From: Brachionus manjavacas
Taxonomy: Eukaryota; Rotifera; Eurotatoria; Ploima; Brachionidae
DNA length: 64,000 bases
Direction of reading: 5' to 3'
Assembly (NCBI GenBank): GCA_019054805.1
Contig: JAHQIY010000010.1
Location: 3,207,501-3,271,500 of the forward strand
Shown here: positions 45,629 to 58,685 of the stretch, one piece after another
Layout of the letters: each line of letters starts with the position of its first letter
Position numbering within the stretch: position 1 is the first letter of the stretch
Translations under genes and position numbers: made by a program
The notes under the pieces: model-generated
What the model was told of the DNA's origin: nothing
Seen by the model: the letters and a program-made list of their open reading frames with translations, nothing else
Databases searched by the model: none

Positions 45629-46936
45629 TTACCTAATCTTGCTAGGCTCTTTGAGCTCATTGAACCGCTGCTTGACTTGACCAGCCATTTGCTGTATATC
45701 AGCCAGCATAAAGTTATCCTTATCTGTCAACATATACGAGTTAAGCTCGGAAATTTTGTCACATTGTGCCTCAATTTGTTTGCTCAAATTCTCGTGTCTC
45801 AACAAGAGCATTTTGCACGAGGATATGTCATGATCGTCATTGACCAACTGTGACTCTACTTCATCGAACCAAGCAAACAAGTCATCGGAAAACCTGGTAA
45901 ACGAGACATACTCGAACGCATCTTCCAAAAATTTCCTCTTTGTCTCTGCGGCAGTCTTTAGTCCGTTCCATTGAAAGTCAAGATCCTTAAGGTGTTCGTT
46001 TATGTTGGCAATTATTTGCGACGACCATGTGCTCAACGAGTACAGCGTGGTCTGGTGTCTGGCCAACAGTTGGTTCGCCTCTTTGTGCATGTCCTCCACT
46101 CATCTCTGTCCCACTTTATTCAAATCGATCATAAAATCAAGCTGCTCTTTTAATTGACCAATGTCTTTGATAAAATTGGATATTTGCCACTGCACCAGCT
46201 GATAATTGGACTCGGTTGACTTGCGCTCAATCAACTAGTTGGCCATGTCACTCAGACCAATGAACCTGTAAGCCTTGCTCTCAATTTCAGTCATTCTTTC
46301 TTGGTGCAAATTTATGCCAGTCTCGGCCTCGCCAACACTGCTAGGCTCACTTTGCTGCTCAATTCTGTTTCCCATGTCCCGAATCCAACACTTCAACTCC
46401 CTGGACTCGACCATTCTTGATATGCAATTCTTTCGTTTATATTGTTCCAGTTAATTGAATGTATTATTATGTGATTTAGACTTTGAGTTTTATGAGAGTT
46501 GATCGAAAGACGAGGCCGCCAAAGACTCGGTCTTCACCTGCTCAAGCTTTTCCTCGATCGGACTCAGCTCCGATTTAAGATCATTGAGCTTTGATTGTGC
46601 CACTTGGACAGAGTCTAAATTTTTGTGCTCCACCTCCACTTGCAGAACACTTATCTTGTCCAGAATGCGCTGGTCAATGTCTTCCAAGTCATGCATCAAC
46701 AAATGAACGTCCAGCGCAGCCACCAACTTTTGCCGGTACTTGTTCACACCCGACTTGATCAGCTCGGATCTGTTGATCAAGCGGTCATTTTTGTCGGCCA
46801 CCATTTGGTAGTCAGTGCGTCCCAATCGCATCAATTTGTTGCCCATATCGATCAATTGTTTTGGCTTGAGCTCATGTGTGGGCGATGTGGTGTCGTCGAC
46901 CTTTTTCAAAAGTTGAGCACAGTGCTCATGGTCGCG
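45629..46936 (-). pseudogene. Spectrin-repeat pseudogene fragment, copy 4
   Basis: Inverted copy of the second half plus part of the first half. It is cut at the palindrome centre, within the coding of SGYVDRDHEHC. It shares the two stops of the second half. Confidence 0.75.
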
Positions 46937-46966
46937 ATCCACGTAGCCACTCATGGTCGCGATCCA
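46937..46966. other. Centre of the 26-kb palindrome
   Basis: Only about 30 bp separate the mirror arms. The 18-bp phrase TCATGGTCGCGATCCACG occurs at 46926-46943 and again at 46951-46968, so the turn-around contains a short templated duplication in addition to the inversion. Confidence 0.85.
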
Positions 46967-48275
46967 CGCGACCATGAGCACTGTGCTCAACTTTTGAAAA
47001 AGGTCGACGACACCACATCGCCCACACATGAGCTCAAGCCAAAACAATTGATCGATATGGGCAACAAATTGATGCGATTGGGACGCACTGACTACCAAAT
47101 GGTGGCCGACAAAAATGACCGCTTGATCAACAGATCCGAGCTGATCAAGTCGGGTGTGAACAAGTACCGGCAAAGTTGGTGGCTGCGCTGGACGTTCATT
47201 TGTTGATGCATGACTTGGAAGACATTGACCAGCGCATTCTGGACAAGATAAGTGTTCTGCAAGTGGAGGTGGAGCACAAAAATTTAGACTCTGTCCAAGT
47301 GGCACAATCAAAGCTCAATGATCTTAAATCGGAGCTGAGTCCGATCGAGGAAAAGCTTGAGCAGGTGAAGACCGAGTCTTTGGCGGCCTCGTCTTTCGAT
47401 CAACTCTCATAAAACTCAAAGTCTAAATCACATAATAATACATTCAATTAACTGGAACAATATAAACGAAAGAATTGCATATCAAGAATGGTCGAGTCCA
47501 GGAGTTGAAGTGTTGGATTCGGGACATGGGAAACAGAATTGAGCAGCAAAGTGAGCCTAGCAGTGTTGGCGAGGCCGAGACTGGCATAAATTTGCACCAA
47601 GAAAGAATGACTGAAATTGAGAGCAAGGCTTACAGGTTCATTGGTCTGAGTGACATGGCCAACTAGTTGATTGAGCGCAAGTCAACCGAGTCCAATTATC
47701 AGCTGGTGCAGTGGCAAATATCCAATTTTATCAAAGACATTGGTCAATTAAAAGAGCAGCTTGATTTTATGATCGATTTGAATAAAGTGGGACAGAGATG
47801 AGTGGAGGACATGCACAAAGAGGCGAACCAACTGTTGGCCAGACACCAGACCACGCTGTACTCGTTGAGCACATGGTCGTCGCAAATAATTGCCAACATA
47901 AACGAACACCTTAAGGATCTTGACTTTCAATGGAACGGACTAAAGACTGCCGCAGAGACAAAGAGGAAATTTTTGGAAGATGCGTTCGAGTATGTCTCGT
48001 TTACCAGGTTTTCCGATGACTTGTTTGCTTGGTTCGATGAAGTAGAGTCACAGTTGGTCAATGACGATCATGACATATCCTCGTGCAAAATGCTCTTGTT
48101 GAGACACGAGAATTTGAGCAAACAAATTGAGGCACAATGTGACAAAATTTCCGAGCTTAACTCGTATATGTTGACAGATAAGGATAACTTTATGCTGGCT
48201 GATATACAGCAAATGGCTGGTCAAGTCAAGCAGCGGTTCAATGAGCTCAAAGAGCCTAGCAAGATTAGGTAATTA
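46967..48275 (+). pseudogene. Spectrin-repeat pseudogene fragment, copy 5
   Basis: Mirror partner of copy 4, in plus orientation through the end of the second half, ending in AG|GTAATT. Two single-base losses distinguish it from other copies (GGCAAAGTTGG near 47170 and GTCCAGGAG near 47498). Confidence 0.75.
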
Positions 48276-50196
48276 ATTTATTTTTTTTATTAAATAGTTA
48301 GTCAATTCTTTTATTCATATTATTTTTTTTAAATTAGATTTTTTTTAAAAATTTAATTGATTGATTTTTCTACGATTCTTTCGATGGAGGAATTTTGGAT
48401 TGATTTGGGAATATTTTAGAACGTGAGCCAAAGTTAAAGAAATTTTTTTGAGCAAAAACAAGAAAGAAAAGAATTGCCAAATTAAAGTTAATAATCAATA
48501 TCGAAAATTTTTATTATTATTTAGCTTTAATTAATTTCAATCATTAAATTTTTTCTGATATTTTTTTTATTCTTAAGTCAGCCAAATTGAATTAGATCCA
48601 AGACAAAAGTTTGTCAAAAGTTAAGAAAAGCGTTGAATTTTATAATCAAGAAAAATTTTAAACTTTTAAATATTAATTTAATTGTTAATTCAAAATTTCT
48701 AAAAAGTAATGGACTTATAGAATCATTTAAAAAAAACTAAAATATAAAAACTAAAAAAAGACTGCAGTGAATTGAGACTGACAAAATAAAACATTTTTTA
48801 ACAGTAGAAAGTCCGTCATGACTTGAGAAAAAATCTTCCATTTTTATTTCAATCTTTTAGTCACAAACAAAATTATCAATATCACATCAATTTTGCATTT
48901 AAATTATAAAATTTTATAACCATAAAATAATCAGTCAGAATTATTTATTAATTTTTATTTTTATTTTTTTTAATTTTACATTTAATATTTAACAATTATC
49001 AAGAATAAAAAAATCATAATGTTTGCTTATTTAGTTCGAATACCTCTAATTTCGAATAAAATACCCTAGATATTAAAAAAAATTCCCAATAATTAAGATT
49101 ATATATTAAAAAGTTAATTAACACTTTATTTAATAATTTAATATTATTATTTAATTTTTTATCAAATATTATTGACTATCTCGAGCCAATTCTCCTTTAG
49201 ATTGAAAAAATTAAATAAATCGAATCAAAAATCAAATAGGTAAATTTATTTAAGTCATAATAGATTTAAAAATTTTAAATATTGATAGGCTTTAAAAATT
49301 AGGAAAAATAATCTGGTTTTAATTTAAAAATACATTATTTACATTTCTTAATTTTATACTCATTGAATTAATTAAAAAATTTCAAAGATAAATAAACAAA
49401 TTTGTCTTAAATTAAATAGCGTTTTTTTTTAATTTTTCAATAAGTTAAAAATATTGGATTTCTTATTAATTTGGTGTTGATTAATTTTTTATGGATAACT
49501 ATTTTATTGGAGTATTTTATTCAAAATTTTGAGATTGATTTTAATCGTCCTCTAAATGATAACAAAACCGGGGTGACCACTTTGATAACATAATGTGTTA
49601 TCAGCTGATAACATAACCGGGTAGTCCCGAAACTTTTTCCTAATTTTAAAAATTATAAAATTAATTCAGGAATATGGATTTAAAGGTAGTTTTGGCTAAT
49701 TTAAGGGTATATTTTGGGAAAGAAATTAAAAAAATCTTAAAAAAAATTAAGGGTTAATTTGAAAAATTATTCCAATAAATTTTCATTTTAATTCACCATA
49801 TCAAGATGTTTTTATTAAAATATATTAAACAAAAAAATTGTAAATATAGATTCATTAATTCAATTTAATTAAAATGAAATACAAAATTTAAAAATTGAGA
49901 TTAAATTTTTAATAAAAAAATTCAACAATGTAATATATGAATTAAATTCAAATTTAATTTCATTTTTTTACTAAATTTTTGATAATTTAGTTGAAATTAT
50001 TGAATATTGAAAGCTTTCAAACTGGCTCTTCTGGAAAGCTGTCGATATTTCCTTTATCTTTTATTGAAGATTTATTTATTTAGTATTTGAATATTTTTTA
50101 ATTAAGATTTTAAGTTTTAAGATAATTTTATATATTTGAAAAAAATAAAATTTCCAATTTGAATTTGAAAAATTATACTTTTTAAAAATTTAAATA
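48276..50196. other. Non-coding AT-rich tail of the repeat unit
   Basis: Mirror of 43704-45628, with the GTTATC cluster at 49555-49630. At 49668-49690 this copy has three substitutions not found in the other two copies. Confidence 0.6.
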
Positions 50197-50710
50197 CAGT
50201 CAATCCTCGATATAACGAGCAAGTTGGGCGAAAATTTCACTGCTCGTTATATCGAAATTGCATTGAAAAAGATGGGCAAAAAATTTTTTTTTTCAAAATG
50301 TTTATTGGTAAAAAAATAAATAAAAAATTAATAAAAATACAAAATTATTGTTTTTTTACAAAATCTTTAATAGATGTTTGTTTGGTATTACATTTTTCAA
50401 TCACAACATTATCAATATTAAACAAAAAATCAACTTTTTTTGAGAAATCTTGGTTTTTATTCAAAAAAATCTTTTTTATTATTTCAACTTTTGTTTCAAG
50501 TGACTTTCTTTTTTTTTGATTAAGATTGGACATTTTTTATAAACAATTAGATAGGAAATGTTTTCTGGTGATTTATAGTTATTCATGAAGATAAGTTAAT
50601 TGTTTTATTTTTATTTTTTTATATAAAAAGTGTGAAAAAATTTCTTTTGTTCAAGCTCGTTATATCAAGTTTTCGTTATATCGAAACTCGTTATTATTTA
50701 TTCTTTAGCA
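50197..50710 (-). mobile_element. Internally deleted pogo/Tigger element, copy 2
   Basis: Starts CAGTCAATCCTCGATATAAC just after TA. The minus strand has the open 62-codon frame (50345-50533) that fuses the transposase N-terminal helix-turn-helix region with its C-terminal tail. Confidence 0.7.
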
Positions 50711-50927
50711 AGGGCCGTTTCTGACCACGTCACAGTACACTGTTAAATAAAGCGTACTGTTTTTACAAAATAACAAAAAAGAAAAATTTTAATTTCAAAA
50801 ATTTTAAGTTTTCAGGTTCTCAAGATAAATTAGATTATTTAAAAAGAGAATAATACACTTTAGAAAAATAAAAAAATTAGTAGAAGACTGATCAATAAAT
50901 GAAAAAAATATATAATATAAAAATTGA

Positions 50928-53113
50928 GTCAAAATTTAATTATTTCATATAGTTTATTTGCTATAATTGACCTATTTTTTAAATTGAAAATTTTACGTAA
51001 TTCCGTAACTGTTTGGTTGTCTTCGTTCGCTTTAATCTCTGTTTTATTTTGTACTTGTGAATCGAGCAAGACGACACCAAATCATTTTCACTTGTTTGGC
51101 AAGTTTTCCATCACCTCTCTTGTTAAGTCCCCTTTGATATTTAAGGCAAATACATTATCCAGTATTGTTTTTGTGTATATATTTTGATTTAGTCGTATAA
51201 AAAAGTCACATTTAAGTTATTCAAGTCTTTGGTTACTTTGTTCAATTCTTAGCGCGTTCATGAGATGACTTGACCTACATCGAGTTCGGACCCCATTCAT
51301 TGTTTTTATCAAGTTACCCTCTATTCTTTTAACAGGTTTTTTTCGCACATGTTTAGATTGTAATTTTCAAGTCCATAGTAGAGTACGGGTCGAACGTATG
51401 TGTTGTATAAGTGCCCCTTCATGTTCGGGTGTATATTCTCCGTGGTGAAGCCTAATTTGTTCAGCCTTGCCAGAGCGGTTATTGCTGACTTTTTACGATT
51501 ATCAATTTGAACTTCGTTCTTGTCGTGGTCGCTAATATGTACACCCAAGTATTTCATGGACTTCACTTGATTGATCGCTATTCCATTCAACATGACATCC
51601 GCTTGCCAAGTGTCAGCTCTTTTTCTTGACAACTACGAGTTTTTGCTTGGTTAAAAATTATAAAGCTCGTTTAATCAGAGTTGAACTTTATTTCATACTT
51701 ATTTCCATATTCTTCAATAGCCTCTAGTTGTGTTTTTAGACCGTATTTGGATGTACTTAATAGTAATATGTCATCGGCGTATACTATGATATCAATTTTA
51801 TTCTCATCGTTTAGCCTGAGTCCCGGGTCTAAAGACTCGGTTATGGTAATCAGTTCGTCAACATAAGTGGAGAAGAGTTTTGGGGACATAGTTCCGCCTT
51901 GGCGTACAAGAAGGGTTGTTTTAAATGGGCTAGAAAACTCACTTCCATTATATATAATCATTAATGATTCATCATAGTTCTTAATAATTGCCATAGTTAT
52001 TGCTGGATCTATATTTTTTCTTATCAGTTTTGCCCAGAGGTTAGTCCTGTTGACTTTATCAAACGCTTTTGAAGCGCAATTGCGCACACGTAAAGCCGTT
52101 TTTGAAGAAAGTTGCTCAGTTTTATGGCTTGTTTGAGAACCGAAATAGCGTGGCTACAAGACGATTGTTTTTTAAGCCCAAACTGTTTATTATTGTCTCT
52201 GTAATTTTTTTCAATTTCGTTTAACATAATGTTTTCAAAGATATTTGAAATTGCGTCGGATACTGCTATCGGGCGTAAGTTATTGAGGTTTTTGTTTGAC
52301 TTTTTGGCGTCTTTGACGATCGGTTTTAAGATTGAAATGTTAAATAAGTAAGACATCTGTTGAAACTGTATCATTTTTTCGAAAAGTACTGTTATATACT
52401 CGACGAGTCGATTATTTGAGCAATATTTAAGCATCTCATAAGTTACTTCACTGAGTCCATTATTCTTCCCATTTGGCAACTCTTCAATGGTTTTTTACAA
52501 CTTGAGTATTTAAGTGGTATACAAATTCCACACCAGTTTTTCTTTTAATGAATAGATCCACTTGAAGTTTGCTTAAATTTTCTACATCTCGATTGGCGTC
52601 AATTCTTTGGTTAAATTGTTTATGGTACTCATCCTTGATTATGGCTGTGTCAATGTCTACTTTAATTTTTTGCCTATTTAAGGCTCTAATCTTCTTCCAA
52701 AACGAGTCTTTGTCAAGAAGAAACAAATGGTCAAGTTTTCTTAATGCTTTATTTCGCTTAAGTTTAATATTTAAACGTTTTCTTAATCTAAATTCGCGTT
52801 TGGCATCTCTGTGTTCTTTTTCGAGTTCATTGGAAAATCCTGAGTCTTTGAGAAGTCTATATTTCTCTATTACCTTATTGTGGAGCTCATTCATTTTGTC
52901 ATTCCACAATGGTTAAATTTTAAGTCCCCGATTCGTTTCTTTTTTTGTTTTTTGTTGTTAAATTCGTTTCTAGTTTTGATAGTTGCATTGATCAAGACTG
53001 ATCAAATCTCGTTTAAAGAGTTCGTTAGTGTAAGCTTGATTTTTCAGTGTTTTTCTCACTTATTAGGTTTAAGAAAAGCGATTCTAATTTTTTAGCCCTA
53101 TGTCTACCCTTTC
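50928..53113 (-). mobile_element. 5'-truncated LINE, copy 2 (reverse transcriptase)
   Basis: Inverted copy of 40778-42965 with the same RT motifs (YADDILLLS near 51770) and the same 5' truncation joined to a spectrin fragment at 53113/53114. The frame is broken at an extra position near 52480 through a homopolymer difference. Confidence 0.8.
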
Positions 53114-54140
53114 TTGATATGCAATTCTTTCCTTTATATTGTTCCAGTTAATTGAATGTATTATTATGTGATTTAGACTTTGAGTTTTATGAGAGTTGAT
53201 CGAAAGACGAGGCCGCCAAAGACTCGGTCTTCACCTGCTCAAGCTTTTCCTCGATCGGACTCAGCTCCGATTTAAGATCATTGAGCTTTGATTGTGCCAC
53301 TTGGACAGAGTCTAAATTTTTGTGCTCCACCTCCACTTGCAGAACACTTATCTTGTCCAGAATGCGCTGGTCAATGTCTTCCAAGTCATGCATCAACAAA
53401 TGAACGTCCAGCGCAGCCACCAACTTTGCCGGTACTTGTTCACACCCGACTTGATCAGCTCGGATCTGTTGATCAAGCGGTCATTTTTGTCGGCCACCAT
53501 TTGGTAGTCAGTGCGTCCCAATCGCATCAATTTGTTGCCCATATCGATCAATTGTTTTGGCTTGAGCTCATGTGTGGGCGATGTGGTGTCGTCGACCTTT
53601 TTCAAAAGTTGAGCACAGTGCTCATGGTCGCGATCCACGTAGCCACTCTGAATCATCAACTCTTTGTCCTTGTGTCACTCTTCAAGCTTTTCGAACTGGT
53701 CATTGAACTCAAGTATGTCCTTGGCTTCGGCAAACTCTTTTTCGCGCTCGTTCACCTCGTAGGCGAGCGCCTGCCACTTTGAGTTCAAATTTTGCAGAGT
53801 GTGCCCTATCAACTGCTCGCTGACCGAGCTGTTTGTGGTCAGCAATGACTGTCGGTTGCTCAGGCTCATTTCGTCAAGCTTTTGGCCAACCCACTTGCTG
53901 AACTCTTCGTACTTTCTGAGCCATCGGTAAAATGCCATTGTGTTGTCCAGTTGCTTGCGTCGCTCAATTGACGAGTTGATTGAATCATGTTCAACAGTTG
54001 ATTGAACATGAATTTGATGTAAGCTTGTCTCTTTTGTAGTCCTGTTTAAATTCCAAATATTTCTTCTTGTATGCGCGAATGGCGGCTTTGGAGCGAGAAA
54101 AGTGTGCTTTCAAGCTTTAGTGGTTTGAAAAATATTAAAG
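53114..54140 (-). pseudogene. Spectrin-repeat pseudogene fragment, copy 6 (first half)
   Basis: Mirror of copy 3, with the same GAAGAG variant and one base lost near 53430. Same stop at EE*HKDKEL. Confidence 0.75.
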
Positions 54141-54315
54141 ATAAATCAACAAGAAATTACCTAAATATATCTCAAAACAATCTAATTAGGCAAATATTAG
54201 GTCTTTAACCAAAGTGTCGAATGACCAGCGTTTTAAATGCACTTCAGTTGTTCAACTTTGATCAGCTGTACGTTTTTTCCAAACTTTCGTTTAAATTACA
54301 AACAAATTTAACAGA

Positions 54316-54483
54316 ATGGCTTTTGTTATCTATCAAGATTTGTATCTAAACAAACCGACTATGGAGAATAAATTGAAGTCTTTCAATCAGGACATTGTTA
54401 TTTTGGAATCTCATTTTACCTCAGAAATAATAAAAAAAATTCTAATCTTAAACTCTCAAAACGTATCTCAAATTACAGTTTAG
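54316..54483 (+). CDS. Unassigned 55-residue ORF, copy C
   Basis: MAFVIYQDLYLNKPTMENKL start, followed by a helical, mixed-charge stretch and VSQITV end. I recognise no domain. It sits about 60 bp upstream of the hammerhead-like core, in the same orientation. Confidence 0.25.
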   Translation: MAFVIYQDLYLNKPTMENKLKSFNQDIVILESHFTSEIIKKILILNSQNVSQITV

Positions 54484-54546
54484 CCAAGAGAATGGACTAG
54501 CTGACTTTTTATTATTAAATTTTATTCTTTCTTTCAGTCTTAAAAC

Positions 54547-54576
54547 CTGAAGAAGACCATTTGGTCGAAACGCGTC
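54547..54576 (+). ncRNA. Hammerhead ribozyme-like core, copy C
   Basis: CTGAAGA, GACC-ATTT-GGTC stem II, GAAA, ACGCGT stem III and GTC, identical to the copy at 39311-39340. Flanks (AAAAC before, GTGAC after) can form only a short interrupted stem I. Confidence 0.55.
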
Positions 54577-54685
54577 GTGACAATTTAATTTCTATTCGAA
54601 AGTTTTTTAAAATAAATATTTTTTAAAAAATAATCGTAATTTCTAATTATTGATTAGCAATTTATAGATATTATTATTAATATTT

Positions 54686-57163
54686 ATAGAAAATGATGTT
54701 TTAAGAAATTAAATGAAATTAAAGAACTTTCAAAGAGAAAATTCCATCTTAGTTCCCAAACAACTACGCAAGTTGGTTTGCCAGTTATACCATGACGAGA
54801 TTTCAGCAGGGCATCTTAGTTACGAAAAAACCTACAAAACCATTTCCCGTCGTTGTGGCCTTAGATGAAGTCCGAAATTTATGATTATTGCAAGAGTTGT
54901 GAAAAATGCCAGTTGACTAAACCAAAGAATCTACAGAACAGGAGTCCATTAATTACAATTAAAGTGCAATTTCCGTGGGATCTTGTGGGATAGAAATAGC
55001 GGGACCGTTGAAATTAACGAAAAACGGAAACACACATTTTTTTCTACTAGTTGATTATGTGTCAAAGTATTGCATCACAAGTGAGACTCAGAGGACGACA
55101 GCAGACAAGACCATTAGTTTTGTGAAAAGAAGAGCGTTGGAAATTTTTGGGGTGCCATTCGCGATTTTGAGCGACCAAGGCCGGAATTTTGAAGCAAGAG
55201 AATTCGACAAGTTTTGCAGAGAACAGGGAATCAAGAAAATACGCACTACGGCATATTACCCGCAGTGTAATGGTTTGGCGGAACGCACCATCAAAACAAT
55301 TAAACAAACATTGAGCTAAAGCGTGGCGGAAAGTCACGACGACTGGGACGAAATATTAGGCCAGGTTACGTTTGCATATAATAACGCTACACACGAGTCA
55401 ACAAGTTATAGCCCAAATCAAATAATCTTTGGAACAACACTGATGAACAAGTGCGACAGAAAATTGCAAATTGAAACTAGTGAGCCAGTAGCGTCGCGCG
55501 AAGAAATCCAGAAAAAAGTTTCAGAAAACATCGAACAGGCGCAACAAAAGCAAAAGAAGCAATACGACAAAGCGGTGAGGAACAACCAAGTGTTTAAAGT
55601 AGGCGATCTGATAATGTTGTCGAACAATAGGTAAAAAGTAGGACAAGTCAGAAGTTTCGTTCCAAAATTTTTAGGCCCTTTTGAAGTTACGAGTATCTTG
55701 GGTGACGTTAATTTTGAGGTCCGTGACGTGAAAACAGAAAAAAAACAAATTGTGCACTACAATAGGATGACGCGTTACGTGGCAAGAGATCACGCTAAAA
55801 TGATGGAAAGTATCAGTTCAGATTCAGGTAGCGAATGGAGAGAAAACAAGAAAATCATTGCCATCCACAGGAATAAGAAGAAACAAGGGAGAACAGCAAG
55901 CGAACAAGCCGGAAGAGAAGAGACAAGGTCAGAGGTTGTTGAAATCGAAAATGGAGCTACGCAAAATACGAACCAAAACCAGCAGGCACAAGCGAACAGT
56001 AACATAGAAGAAAATCCACCTGAGGATGAAACGGTAATTATTCCACAGTTGGAAACACTTGGGCAGGAAAATTTGGAAGGGGAAAGTAATCCAGAAGTTC
56101 CACACAATGAAGAAGAGATCTTAGAAAAAACCATGTACGGTACACCAGAGAAAACGACAGGACCAGTAGGAGCAGTGAAAGAAAACTATAGGTGCGATGA
56201 GTGTGATTTCGTAACAAGCACAGCTGGAGCATTAGGCTCACACAAGCGGATACACAAAAAAGGGGAAAAGCTTACAAAAGAGCAAGGGTCTAACGGCAAG
56301 TTAACCACCAAAATCTAGGACTCTATTTAACCCTTTTTACACAAACTATTTTTTTTATTTTTTATTTGTTTCGTTTAATGAAAGTCCAAATATTTATTTT
56401 ATGGATTTGGTCCAGAAATTGCAAGTTTTGAAGTTGTTTTTTTTTTTTTTTAAGACAGTTTTTTTTTTTTATACAGTTAAACACATCTCACAAATTAGAC
56501 AGTTAAAATACAGTTAAGTCAAATGAAACAAGACAAATTTTCACTATTCCAGGAGTGTTTACTTGTGCAAGAAGCACGAGTCAAGCTAGGAATTTTCTTT
56601 TCTCTTTCTAACAATTAAAGTTACAAACACTACTTGTTTTATTTTATTTTTTGCAACTCAAACATCATGGAATTGATATACGACTTGATCGTCAAAAACG
56701 TGCCAAGTGTAATAAATAGCCGGGACTCGTTAAAGACCCGGCTCAACGATAGGGTCCGCGAGGAAGGGCTCTCGCAAATATTGGTATGCCACCTCCTGTC
56801 GAACAACCGGATGAAGCCGGGACACGCATTTGTGGCGCTCACCCGCCTAGAAGATAATGAGGCCATGCTCGACTGGACGGGCATGGTCTTTCATGGGTCA
56901 AGATTGAAGTTTGAAGTAAATAGGGTGTGCGGGGTGAGACGCCGCAAAATGGAAGAAGAATTAGGACTTCCCCAGCAGAAGGAGGACGCCGAGGAGTTCT
57001 CCGGGCCCGAGAACCTGCCCGACGACGACCCCTCGGACGACGAGCGCGGGGGCCAGCAGCATGCGGCGGAGAGATGTGATCCTCTAGCCCTTCCCCTCCA
57101 AGACGCCAGGAAAGACGACGAGCGCGGGGGCCAATAGCAAGCGGTGGAGGGATGTGACCCTCT
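54686..57163 (+). mobile_element. Ty3/gypsy-type LTR element fossil, copy C (partial)
   Basis: Parts: integrase (54.7-55.65 kb), tail with C2H2 finger (55.7-56.32), LTR-like non-coding stretch (56.33-56.65), GC-rich gag N-terminus (56.66-57.16). It lacks RT and RNase H. Broken, with a few interruptions. Two substitutions in the gag part separate it from copies A and B. Confidence 0.8.
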
Positions 57164-58685
57164 GTGACTCTCTAAAATAATTATCATTTATTACATTTAA
57201 TTATATAAACTATTCCAATCGATTTACAATTTGAGTCACTCAAGAATGGAATATAAAGTTTTTTATATTTCAAATAAAACTTTTTTTCGGTAAATTTACA
57301 GCTCAAACATCCAAGGATATCACAATTTTCTGAGTAAAATTTTTTAGTATTATTAAGTTTAAAATTTAATATAAATAAAGAACCTATATTTTTCTGAATT
57401 TTATTTACCACCTTTAATTCCATATTTTTCAAAAAACTAGAATCCATTTTTATCTTTTGAAAAGAATCTTTAATAACTAAATTAAGCTATGAAATATTTT
57501 TATCAAATGAATTAAAAAATTTTAATTCTGAATTAGGTATAAGTGACTTTCTTTTATAGGGAAGGAGATCACTTCTTTCCTTTTTAGCTATACTACGACA
57601 TATTCCTGAAACTTAGTTAACTTAGTTTTAAGTAAAGAAATTGTGACTTAAATTCATCCAAATTTAATTCTGTAGTAGATGCAATAAAAATGTCATCAAT
57701 AAATCTTTTGCATAGAATGAAAGAGCTATTTAAAGAAACCCAGTTTTTTCTAAAATAAAAAAGATAAAGGTTAGCTACAGACGGACCGCATTTACATCCC
57801 ATCGGTAACCCTAACTTTTGAACATAAAATCCTTTATTAAACTCAAAAATACCACAGGTAAATATCAAATTTAAAATAGTTCTAAAAGATATTAAATTGA
57901 ACTCAAAATTGTCAACAAATATATTTGAACTATTAAGAAACTCACAGAGTAATAAAATGGGATGTTCTGGTTTAATATTAGTATAGAATGACTCAAAATC
58001 ACATGAATAAAGAAAAACTTTTTCACTATCAAATTTTTTATTTTCACAAATTTGTAAGAGCTCTTGAGAGTCTTTTAAAATTGTATTGCAATTTTTCAGA
58101 AAAGGTTGAAATAATATATCAATAAACCGGCACATTTTAGAACTAGGGTGGTCAATGCAATTTATTATTGGTCTAATACCAAATTTACATTTATGAATTT
58201 TGGGTAAATTCCTAAATGTATCAATTTTACTGTTTTTTACTAATAATTTATTGTAGAGTCTTTTAGAAAGATAACTTTTATCGTATAGATATATCAACTC
58301 AAAATTTATTTTTTTTTCTATATCTAAAAGTGGATCTGATTCTAATTTAAGATATGTTTCAGTGTTATCTAGATGCTCGTATGCTAGTTGTAGAAAATCT
58401 TCGTTGCTTATTAAGAAAGTTCCTACATTCTTATCACACTGAAGTATTCTAAATAGTTTTTCTTTTATATACCTTTTTAAGGATTTAATTTTGTGTCTCT
58501 CAAGATTAGAAGAAAATTTTTTATTTAATTTATTTTTCCTTTTTCAAAAATTTCATATCTTAATTTAATGCTTTCATTTAATATTGGTATATTTTTTATA
58601 TATTTATTGTTTCTTTTTAAACCATCACAAAATTTATCAACAAAAAAAGAAAAATCAAAGTTTTTTGAATAATTTTCGGCATCTT
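57164..58685 (-). mobile_element. Penelope-like element, copy C
   Basis: Inverted relative of copy B with the same extent: the 5' block (near 58300-58650), RT motifs and GIVYIIKC end at the LTR border. Not intact. Confidence 0.8.

Larger units (their letters stand above)
33915..46936 (+). repeat. Left arm of the 26-kb palindrome
   Basis: Every block here recurs inverted in 46967-59990, with coordinates summing to about 93887-93911. Blocks in order: inverted spectrin first half, Penelope-like element, LTR element, hammerhead-bearing fragment, spectrin first half, LINE, pogo derivative, non-coding tail, inverted spectrin. Confidence 0.92.
46967..51500 (+). repeat. First copy of a 12.5-kb direct tandem repeat (shared part)
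   Basis: Matches 59476-64000 in the same orientation at an offset of about 12510 bp. The repeating unit is spectrin, non-coding tail, inverted pogo, inverted LINE, inverted spectrin first half, hammerhead fragment, LTR, Penelope, spacer. Confidence 0.88.
54141..54685 (+). mobile_element. Hammerhead-bearing Penelope-derived fragment, copy C
   Basis: Mirror of 39204-39750: non-coding lead, the 55-codon frame (54316-54483), a TTTCTTTCAG tract, the hammerhead-like core and an AT-rich end that joins the LTR element at 54686. Confidence 0.6.
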
